Below, in pieces: positions 1 through 5,348 of a stretch of DNA of 7,817 bases. Origin of the DNA: Candidatus Omnitrophota bacterium (lineage in GTDB: Bacteria; Omnitrophota; Gorgyraeia; 1-14-0-20-64-10; JACQQZ01); NCBI GenBank assembly GCA_016206635.1, contig JACQRF010000097.1:1-7817 (forward strand). The letters are read 5' to 3'. The position numbers were made by a program, and so were the translations under genes. The number at the start of each line of letters is the position of its first letter. Within the stretch, counting starts at the first letter, position 1. The notes under the pieces are model-generated. The model saw nothing but the letters and a program-made list of their open reading frames with translations. It did no database searches and had not been told where the DNA came from.

Positions 1-5
1 CCCAT

Positions 6-53
6 CCCCTCACCCTACCCTCTCCCCTGAGGGGAGAGGGACCGGGTGAGGGG
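6..53. repeat. Two-part inverted repeat (large hairpin) downstream of the tatD fusion
   Basis: Two nested perfect 10-bp arms form a long stem. CCCCTCACCC (6-15) pairs with GGGTGAGGGG (44-53), and CCCTCTCCCC (18-27) pairs with GGGGAGAGGG (31-40) around a TGA loop, with a 2 nt/3 nt internal bulge. It begins 12 bp past the stop of the minus-strand gene ending at 66. It could end transcription or protect the 3' end of that mRNA, but there is no T-tract on either side, so it is not a canonical intrinsic terminator. Similar C-rich/G-rich palindromes are common as dispersed extragenic repeats in high-GC bacterial genomes. The structure is plainly visible; its role is inferred. Confidence 0.8.
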
Positions 54-65
54 TCATCAGGGTGA

Positions 66-1517
66 TCAACCAACATCGTCATATGGCCTCGCCCGGTATT
101 GCACGCCGAGCTCTTCGACCGCGATGCGCCGGCACGCCTCGACATCCACGCCCGGCATGGCGACCACGGTGGCCGTCACCGACGGGATCACCCCTTTGCA
201 CTCGCGAATGAAGGTCTTGATCGCCTCGTAGGTCGGCGCCCCAAACGTCGGGCGGCAGATCTCGACATACTGCTGGGCCGTCGCCGTGTTCAAACTGACG
301 GACACCTCATCCACGAGCCCGGCGAGATCGGGGACGATCGAGCGCTGATGAATGAGATTGCCGTGGCCGTTGGTGTCGAGCCGGATGCGGCGGGCGCCGT
401 TGGCCTTGAGCGCGCGGGCCACCTCGACCAATACCTGGAGCCGGATCGTCGGCTCGCCGTAGCCGCAGAAGACCACCTCGCGGTATCGTGACGGATCCCC
501 CGCCGCCTGGATGAGCTCCTCGCTGGTCGGGTCGCGCGGCATCCGCAGGTGGTGCCCCTTGACGAATGGGGCGGCGCCGGTCCCTTCCCAGAACTCCGGC
601 TCGCTCAACGCGCAGAACCGGCATCGGTCGGTGCAGGCGTTGGTGAGATTGAGATACAGCGAATCGCGGATGGGATAGGCGATGACGCCACGCGCCGGCG
701 CCGGGCCGATGCCGAACAGCGCGTGGGCATTCACGGAGGTGATCCGCCCGACGTCCTCGACGGACAGCCCTTTCAGCTCGGCGAGGACGGCGGCCGTCTT
801 CGTCACGTGCGCCGGCTCGTTGCGCTGCCCGCGCAACGGGTGCGGCGCCAGGTACGGGGCGTCGGTTTCCACCACCATCCGCTCGATCGGGATCCGCCGC
901 GCGACCGCCCGCAGCGGCTCGGCATTTTTGAATGTCAGGTTCCCCGCGAACGAAATCGTGAGCCCCAGCTCGAGGGCGGTCGTCGCGGCGGCGGCATCGC
1001 CGGTGAAGCAATGCAGGACCCCGGCGACTAAAGGGAGTCCCTGCGGGGCGACCAAAGGGAGTCCCTGCGGGGCGATCGGCGGCGTCCGCGCCTCGCGCAG
1101 CAGCGGAAACAGGTCACCCCACGCGTCGCGGCAGTGGAGGATGACCGGCAGCCGCCGTCGCTGAGCCAGTCGCAGCGCGCGGCGCAACGCCGCCTGCTGT
1201 TGCGCGCGCGGCGACGCCTCCCGAAAATAATCCAGCCCCACCTCGCCGATCGCCACCACCTTCGGCTGGCCCGCCAGCGCCTCCAGCGCCGCGTCGGCGT
1301 CGTCGGTCCATTGGACGGCATCCTGCGGATGGATCCCGACGGCCGCCCACACGTTCGGATGCGCCGCCGCCAGCGCGACCGCCCGCCGGCTGCTGGCGAC
1401 ATCGGTGCCGATCGTCAGGCATGCGCCGACCCCGGCGTCCACCGCGCGGCCCAAGACCGCGCCGAGGTCGTGGGCATAGGCCGGGTCATCGAGATGGCAA
1501 TGGGTGTCAATCAGCAT
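66..1517 (-). CDS. TatD family metal-dependent hydrolase fused to a TatD-associated radical SAM domain
   Basis: This 483-residue protein joins two enzymes. Residues 1-270 are a TatD-type amidohydrolase-fold nuclease. Visible metal or active-site residues are H6 and H8 (THCHL), E92 (GEVGLDY), H128 (ILHCRD), H169 (LHCFTG) and D219 (VVETDAPYL). Residues 280-483 form a compact radical SAM domain with the cluster motif CX3CX2C (C295, C299, C302) and a GYGEP motif (352-356) for SAM binding. No SPASM-like extra-cluster domain follows. TatD proteins are Mg-dependent 3'-5' exonucleases. A short radical SAM family known to neighbour or fuse to TatD matches the C-terminal half; its substrate is unknown to me. 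Residues 149-164 are two copies of APQGLPLV from an in-frame DNA repeat; removing them restores ordinary TatD spacing. The ATG start overlaps the upstream cysteine desulfurase by 11 bp, implying translational coupling. The domain calls are secure; the combined function is open. Confidence 0.93.
   Translation of the reverse strand: MLIDTHCHLDDPAYAHDLGAVLGRAVDAGVGACLTIGTDVASSRRAVALAAAHPNVWAAVGIHPQDAVQWTDDADAALEALAGQPKVVAIGEVGLDYFREASPRAQQQAALRRALRLAQRRRLPVILHCRDAWGDLFPLLREARTPPIAPQGLPLVAPQGLPLVAGVLHCFTGDAAAATTALELGLTISFAGNLTFKNAEPLRAVARRIPIERMVVETDAPYLAPHPLRGQRNEPAHVTKTAAVLAELKGLSVEDVGRITSVNAHALFGIGPAPARGVIAYPIRDSLYLNLTNACTDRCRFCALSEPEFWEGTGAAPFVKGHHLRMPRDPTSEELIQAAGDPSRYREVVFCGYGEPTIRLQVLVEVARALKANGARRIRLDTNGHGNLIHQRSIVPDLAGLVDEVSVSLNTATAQQYVEICRPTFGAPTYEAIKTFIRECKGVIPSVTATVVAMPGVDVEACRRIAVEELGVQYRARPYDDVG
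1028..1075. repeat. Two tandem 24-bp units inserted in frame in the tatD domain
   Basis: Units 1028-1051 and 1052-1075 differ at one base (CTAAAGGG versus CCAAAGGG at their left ends). Each ends in GGCGA, and the same GGCGA also lies immediately left of the first unit (1023-1027), so the array is bounded by this 5-mer. The total of 48 bp equals 16 codons, read on the minus strand as two copies of APQGLPLV. Excising the array joins TPPIA directly to GVLHCFTG, the usual arrangement before the conserved TatD histidine. No other copy was seen in this window. Confidence 0.9.
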
Positions 1518-2658
1518 GGGCCGCCGCCCGCAGCCTCGTCACGACGCGCGGGACCCGCTCGAGCAGCGCCTGCACGTCGTCATCGGTCGTCTGCCATCCC
1601 AGGGAAAATCGGATCGAGCCGCGGACCTGGGCCTCCGGCAAGCCCATCGCCAACAGCACATGCGACGGCTCGGCGGAGCCGGAGGCGCAGGCGGCCCCCG
1701 TCGAGACGGCGACCCCTTCCAAGTCCAACGCGATCAGCAACGGTTCCCCCTCGCACCCGAGAAAACTGAGATTGGCCGTGTTCGCCACCCGCAACGCCGG
1801 GTGGCCGTTGAGCACAACGTCCGGCAGGCGCTGCTGCAGCCCCGCCACCAATTGGTCCCGCCGCCGGCGCACCGCCTCCCACGCCGGCAGGTGCGACGCG
1901 CTCAGCTCGACCGCCCGCGCCATCCCCACGCAGGCGGCGACCGCCTCGGTGCCGGCCCGCCACCCGTGCTCGTGCGGTCCGCCGACGTGCTGCGGCATCA
2001 CCGTGACGCCGCGGCGCGCGTAGAGCGCGCCGGCCCCTTTCGGGCCGCAGAGTTTATGCGCGGACAACGACAGCAGATCGACACCCAGTGTCTTGACATT
2101 GACGGGCACCTTGCCGAACGATTGCACGGCATCGGTATGCAACCACGCCCCATGCGCCCGCACGACGGCCGCGACCTCCGCGATCGGCTGGAGGGCGCCG
2201 ACCTCGTTGTTCGCGTGCATGATGGACACGACGGTGGTGTCGGAGGTCAGCGCCCGACGCAGCGCCTCCACCTCCACCAGCCCGTCGCGCGTCACCGGCA
2301 GACGCGTCACCTGCCAGCCGCGCCGGGCCAGCACGTCGGCCGCCTGCAGCACCGCCTGATGCTCAATCGCCGAGACCACGACGTGGCGGCCGTCCGCCTG
2401 CCGCGCCTCGGCCGCGCCGAGCAACGCCAGGTTGTCCGCTTCGGTCCCGCCTGAGGTGAACACCAACTGCCCGGTCGGATCGCCCAACGCGCCCAGGATC
2501 GTCCGGCGGGCCTGCTCCAGCGCCGCCCGGGCGCGCCGTCCGGCCGCATGCAGGCTGGAGGCGTTCCCAAACCACTCCGTGAGAAAGGGTTGCATGGCGT
2601 CGGCCACGGCGGGATCCATCGGGGTCGTCGCGTTGTAATCCGCATACACAAAGCGCAT
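1507..2658 (-). CDS. Group I cysteine desulfurase (NifS/IscS-like)
   Basis: This 383-residue, fold-type I PLP enzyme takes sulfur from L-cysteine, giving alanine and an enzyme-bound persulfide for Fe-S cluster assembly or tRNA thiolation. The PLP lysine is K202 in SAHK. H100 (AIEH) should stack on the cofactor, and D176 and Q179 (HTDAVQS) contact its ring. The catalytic cysteine is C324 in GAACASGSAEPSHVL, on the longer loop typical of group I. The N-terminus YADYNATTPMDP is the normal family start, so ATG 2658 was chosen; an in-frame upstream extension to 2733 would lie upstream of the promoter. No iscU, mnmA or iscR partner is visible. The last 11 bp overlap the start of the TatD/radical SAM gene, suggesting a sulfur-supply link to that Fe-S enzyme (inference). 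NifS, IscS and YrvO-type paralogues cannot be told apart here. Confidence 0.95.
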   Translation of the reverse strand: MRFVYADYNATTPMDPAVADAMQPFLTEWFGNASSLHAAGRRARAALEQARRTILGALGDPTGQLVFTSGGTEADNLALLGAAEARQADGRHVVVSAIEHQAVLQAADVLARRGWQVTRLPVTRDGLVEVEALRRALTSDTTVVSIMHANNEVGALQPIAEVAAVVRAHGAWLHTDAVQSFGKVPVNVKTLGVDLLSLSAHKLCGPKGAGALYARRGVTVMPQHVGGPHEHGWRAGTEAVAACVGMARAVELSASHLPAWEAVRRRRDQLVAGLQQRLPDVVLNGHPALRVANTANLSFLGCEGEPLLIALDLEGVAVSTGAACASGSAEPSHVLLAMGLPEAQVRGSIRFSLGWQTTDDDVQALLERVPRVVTRLRAAAHAD

Positions 2659-2673
2659 CGCCGATAGTATACT
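2645..2673 (+). promoter_or_regulatory. Predicted divergent promoter of the HD-GYP gene
   Basis: On the plus strand, -10 TATACT (2668-2673) lies 17 bp after TACACA (2645-2650, 4/6 to the -35 consensus). It shares the self-complementary box TAGTATACTA (2665-2674) with the minus-strand promoter, so the two -10 elements physically overlap. Predicted initiation near 2680 gives a leader of about 24 nt. That leader contains GGAGG (2682-2686) and GAGG (2688-2691) upstream of the GTG at 2704. Confidence 0.5.
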
Positions 2674-2694
2674 AGTCCCCCGGAGGCGAGGCAA
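2666..2694 (-). promoter_or_regulatory. Predicted sigma70 promoter of the cysteine desulfurase unit
   Basis: Reading the minus strand, -35 TTGCCT (2694-2689, 4/6 to consensus) and -10 TATACT (2671-2666, 5/6) are separated by 17 bp. Transcription would start near 2659, almost at the A of the ATG (2658), which predicts a leaderless or near-leaderless mRNA. No Shine-Dalgarno lies at normal spacing: the G-rich stretch upstream is about 20 nt from the ATG and overlaps the promoter. The hexamers are visible; activity is inferred. Confidence 0.65.
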
Positions 2695-2703
2695 CGACCC
2701 AAA

Positions 2704-4026
2704 GTGACGTCCCGTTCCGTCGAGCAAGAGCACTTCGCCAACTGGATGTTCGCCGACCAGGTCACGCGCTACTGGCTGGCGCCGAGTTTTCTCGTCACAT
2801 TAATCTTGGCCCGCTTCCTGGGGCTGGCGTGTCCCCTCGTCCCATCGCTGGCGCTCCTGTTCGCCTTCGTCCTGTACAACGGGGTCTTGGTGCGGCTGCT
2901 CAAACGCCGCATCCGCTGGCTGCCTGACACGCTCGTCTATTGCACGTCCTTGCTGCTCAACACGGCGATCCTCGCCGCGGCGATCCATTACACCGGCGGC
3001 ATCGAGAGCATCCTCGTCCCGCTGACGGCCGTCATCGCCATCTTCAGCGCGCTGTTCCTGACCTTCGCGCAATGCCTGTTCATCTCCCTCATCGCCGCCG
3101 CCAGTTACGTGGCGGTCCTCGCGCTGGAATATCGCGGCACGCTGCCGCACTATCACATTTTCCCGGCGCTGCCGCCGACCTTGCATATGGACGGCCCGTA
3201 CGTCGTGATGGTGGGGCTGGGCGTCGTCTCGGTCCTCGTCACGCTGGGGCTGATGGCCGGCTATTTGGCGACGGGCCGGCGGCGGCACAGCGAGCAGATG
3301 AACCGGATGCATCTCCGCCTGGAGGAATGGAATCGGGATCTCGAGCTCCGGGTCGAGGAAAAAATGCGGTCGCTCCGCGCCATGCACGAGCAGCTGCAGG
3401 AGGCGTACTTCGGCACGGTCAAGGCGTTCATGCAGGCGCTGGAAGCCAAAGACCCGTACACGCGCAGCCATTCCCAAGCCGTGGCGGCCTACGCCCATCT
3501 GATCGGCCTGGAGCTCGGGTTCTCCGAGGAGCGGCTCCAGCGCCTGGAACAAGGCTGCGAGCTCCACGACATCGGGAAGATCGCCGTCCCCGATCACATC
3601 CTGCTCAAAGCGGGTCCGCTGACCAAGGAGGAGTTCGAGGTCGTCAAGCAGCACCCGTCGTGGGGCGCCCGGATCCTCGAATCGCTGACCTTCATGAAAG
3701 ACGTGACGGAGATGGTGCTGCAGGAGCATGAGCGATGGGACGGCCGCGGCTACCCGGCGGGACTCAAGGGGGAGGCGATCCGGCTCGAGGCGCGGATCAT
3801 CGCCGTCACCGATGCCTGGGACGCGATGACGTCGGAACGGCCGTACCGGGGGGCGATGACCCGCCAGGCCGCGATGGCGGAGCTCAAGGGCGGGGCGAGC
3901 ACGCAATTCGACCCGGTGATCGTTGATACCTTCCTGCGGGTCATCGAGCAAGGGAAGCTGCCGGACGTGTTCCTGCACGCCGCGGCCGCCCCCGCCCCGT
4001 CGTCGCGCCCCCTCGAGCAGCGCTAA
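2704..4026 (+). CDS. Membrane HD-GYP domain protein, probable cyclic-di-GMP phosphodiesterase
   Basis: The 440-residue product has about six hydrophobic segments (roughly 27-43, 47-65, 78-96, 102-119, 120-142, 166-188). A charged, probably coiled-coil linker follows (195-235), then a cytoplasmic HD-GYP domain (about 236-420). HD-GYP enzymes hydrolyse cyclic-di-GMP to pGpG or GMP at a metal centre. Visible motifs are H256 in YTRSHSQ, H288-D289 in HDIGKIAVPD, H317 in QHPSWGA, H342 in EHERWDGRGYP (GYP 349-351) and D370 in DAWDAM. The position before H342, often a second histidine, is glutamate here. There is no receiver, PAS or GGDEF domain; the membrane part is presumably the sensor, though I do not recognise its family. 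The GTG start was chosen for the upstream GGAGG/GAGG; ATG 2746 is an alternative still upstream of the first membrane segment. It is divergent from the cysteine desulfurase and convergent with the Fic gene. Activity is inferred from motifs. Confidence 0.93.
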   Translation: MTSRSVEQEHFANWMFADQVTRYWLAPSFLVTLILARFLGLACPLVPSLALLFAFVLYNGVLVRLLKRRIRWLPDTLVYCTSLLLNTAILAAAIHYTGGIESILVPLTAVIAIFSALFLTFAQCLFISLIAAASYVAVLALEYRGTLPHYHIFPALPPTLHMDGPYVVMVGLGVVSVLVTLGLMAGYLATGRRRHSEQMNRMHLRLEEWNRDLELRVEEKMRSLRAMHEQLQEAYFGTVKAFMQALEAKDPYTRSHSQAVAAYAHLIGLELGFSEERLQRLEQGCELHDIGKIAVPDHILLKAGPLTKEEFEVVKQHPSWGARILESLTFMKDVTEMVLQEHERWDGRGYPAGLKGEAIRLEARIIAVTDAWDAMTSERPYRGAMTRQAAMAELKGGASTQFDPVIVDTFLRVIEQGKLPDVFLHAAAAPAPSSRPLEQR

Positions 4027-4058
4027 ACGGTTGTCATCCTCCCAACCTTTTCTGTCAC

Positions 4059-4078
4059 CTCAACGGGGCACCGTTGAG
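4059..4078. terminator. Hairpin between convergent genes, possible bidirectional terminator
   Basis: CTCAACGG (4059-4066) and CCGTTGAG (4071-4078) form a perfect 8-bp stem with a GGCA loop. It lies 32 bp after the HD-GYP stop and one base beyond the Fic stop (4080-4082), so it could serve both converging transcripts. Neither side has a U-tract, so it may slow or protect rather than efficiently terminate. Confidence 0.45.
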
Positions 4079-4079
4079 A

Positions 4080-5210
4080 TCAGGTCGGCCAGATCAGGTC
4101 GTAACTGGCGCTGCGTCCCCTGGCGGGGTTTTGACGGAGCAGGCCGTTCACCAGGAGATCCGAGATTTCTCGGTAGGCGGTCACGCGGCTGGCCTTGGCC
4201 ATCGCCACATACTTGCGGGTCGTGAGTCCTCCCTGAAATCCTCCTGGTCCGGCATCCAACAGGCGGTTCACCACCTTGCGCTGCCGCTCTGTGAGAGTGG
4301 TGTCGCGATGGCGCTGCCAGAACTCCGCCTTGGCCAGGACACGGCTCAATACCTGCTGTGCCCCCTCCACGGCGCGACGATAACAGCCGAGGTACCAGGT
4401 AAGCCAGACCGTGACATCCCCGTTCCCCTTCGAACAGGTCTCGAGGACCCGGTAGTAGTCGTCCCGCTCCTTCATGATCTGCGAGGAGAGACTGTAGTAG
4501 CGGGTGGCTAGACGCTCATCCTGCGCCAACGCCATGTCGGTCAGGGCGCGGCCAACGCGGCCGTTGCCGTCCTCAAACGGATGGATGGTCACGAAATGGA
4601 GGTGCGCTACCCCGGACCGTAGGAGGCCATCCTCCCGCACAGCGCTGGCCTTCCACCACGACAGGAATTGTTTCATCTCGACGTCCACCCGGTCGCCCGG
4701 CGGCGCCTCGTAATGGACCCGCTCCCGACCCACGGCGCCGGAGACCACCTGCATCGGGTGCTCGGCGCCGCGCCAGGCCCCCACGCGAATGCGCCTCAAG
4801 CCGGACCATCCTGTCGGGAACAACGCCGCGTGCCAGCGCTTCAGCCGTGCCGCTGTCAGCGGCTTCTCGTAGTGTTGGGTGGCGTCGAGGAGGACTTCCA
4901 CCAACCCGTCCACGGACCGATTGGCGGGCGGCAGGCCGGCGGTCGGCAACCCCAATTGCTTGGCCACCGACGATCTGACCGAGTCCCGGTTGAGATGCTC
5001 TCCTTCGATGGCGGAGGTTTGGACGGCTTCCTCGGTGAGCACATCGGCGCGGGCTTCTCGGCTGAGCGCCAAGCCGAGACCCGCCACCTTGGTGAGCAGC
5101 TCCCCTTGGACGACGCGCGCCTTGCTGATCAACGGCAGCAGGGGCTCGCTCCTCCAGCGGAGCCGGGGCCACGTGTCCGACTGCCAGAGGTAGTTCATCG
5201 CCAGCACCAT
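4080..5210 (-). CDS. Fic domain protein with N-terminal DUF4172 and C-terminal winged helix
   Basis: This 376-residue protein has the complete Fic motif HPFEDGNGRVGR (210-221). H210 is the expected catalytic base, with the acidic residue, GNG and second arginine needed to position ATP for transferring AMP to a target hydroxyl. TSAIEG (65-70) matches the inhibitory (S/T)xxxE(G/N) helix placed before the Fic core, as in class II self-inhibited Fic proteins, so no separate antitoxin is required. The N-terminus (YLWQSDTWPRLRW, about 7-90) resembles DUF4172. The C-terminal 45-50 residues (about 325-372, TTRKYVAMAKASRVTAYREI) look like a winged helix-turn-helix. Its targets are unknown. Starts are possible at 5210 or at residue 5 (5198). 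The gene has its own promoter and a repeat operator overlapping the start, suggesting autoregulation through the winged helix (inference). It lies alone between metG and an oppositely oriented gene, like an acquired single-gene module. AMPylation is inferred from motifs. Confidence 0.93.
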   Translation of the reverse strand: MVLAMNYLWQSDTWPRLRWRSEPLLPLISKARVVQGELLTKVAGLGLALSREARADVLTEEAVQTSAIEGEHLNRDSVRSSVAKQLGLPTAGLPPANRSVDGLVEVLLDATQHYEKPLTAARLKRWHAALFPTGWSGLRRIRVGAWRGAEHPMQVVSGAVGRERVHYEAPPGDRVDVEMKQFLSWWKASAVREDGLLRSGVAHLHFVTIHPFEDGNGRVGRALTDMALAQDERLATRYYSLSSQIMKERDDYYRVLETCSKGNGDVTVWLTWYLGCYRRAVEGAQQVLSRVLAKAEFWQRHRDTTLTERQRKVVNRLLDAGPGGFQGGLTTRKYVAMAKASRVTAYREISDLLVNGLLRQNPARGRSASYDLIWPT

Positions 5211-5254
5211 AATCGCTTCATATTATAGAGCGATTATGCCTGACAATCGCTTCA
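5208..5254. promoter_or_regulatory. Three-half-site operator over the Fic promoter and start codon
   Basis: AATCGCTTCA occurs exactly twice as a direct repeat (5211-5220 and 5245-5254), 34 bp apart. Between them is an inverted copy, so that CATAATCGCT (5208-5217) and AGCGATTATG (5229-5238) form a perfect 10-bp inverted repeat with an 11-bp spacer holding the -10 hexamer. The copies therefore cover the -35 region, the promoter spacer and the initiation site/start codon. This is the layout of a repressor operator. The regulator could be the Fic protein itself (C-terminal winged helix) or an unlinked factor. Confidence 0.6.
5222..5227 (-). promoter_or_regulatory. Consensus -10 element of the Fic gene
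   Basis: The minus strand reads a perfect TATAAT. The segment at 17-bp spacing (GCGATT, 5250-5245) is a poor -35, and TTGTCA (5246-5241) would give only 13 bp. Initiation is expected near 5215, about 5 nt before ATG 5210 or 17 nt before ATG 5198. The weak -35 together with overlapping repeats suggests a regulated promoter. Confidence 0.6.
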
Positions 5255-5348
5255 CCCGCAAGGGGCATGTGCGGGGGGCCGTTCACGCCCCGACGCGGAG
5301 CGCCACGGCGGGGTCGAGGGTCTCCAATGGGGCGCGCTCAACGCCGCT

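Noticed and set aside
1028..1075. CRISPR array
   Set aside because: The 24-bp units are directly abutting with no spacers and lie in a coding frame.
1504..2454. Plus-strand 316-codon open frame opposite the cysteine desulfurase
   Set aside because: Low-complexity Arg/His/Gln-rich antisense translation, no motifs, no ribosome binding site, and complete overlap with a conserved gene.
2659..2733. Longer N-terminus for the cysteine desulfurase (25 extra codons from ATG 2733)
   Set aside because: The extension overlaps the divergent gene and lies upstream of the predicted promoter, while the family's normal N-terminus starts at ATG 2658.
2800..3978. Minus-strand 392-codon open frame inside the HD-GYP gene
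   Set aside because: It is an antisense shadow caused by high GC; composition is Arg/Gln/Asp-rich with no recognisable domain, and the plus strand has a clear enzyme.
5241..5246. TTGTCA as the -35 of the Fic promoter
   Set aside because: It is only 13 bp from TATAAT, too short for normal sigma70 spacing.
5255..5275. CCCGCA/TGCGGG 6-bp inverted repeat as a metG terminator
   Set aside because: Short stem with a 9-nt loop and no U-tract; not enough to call a terminator.
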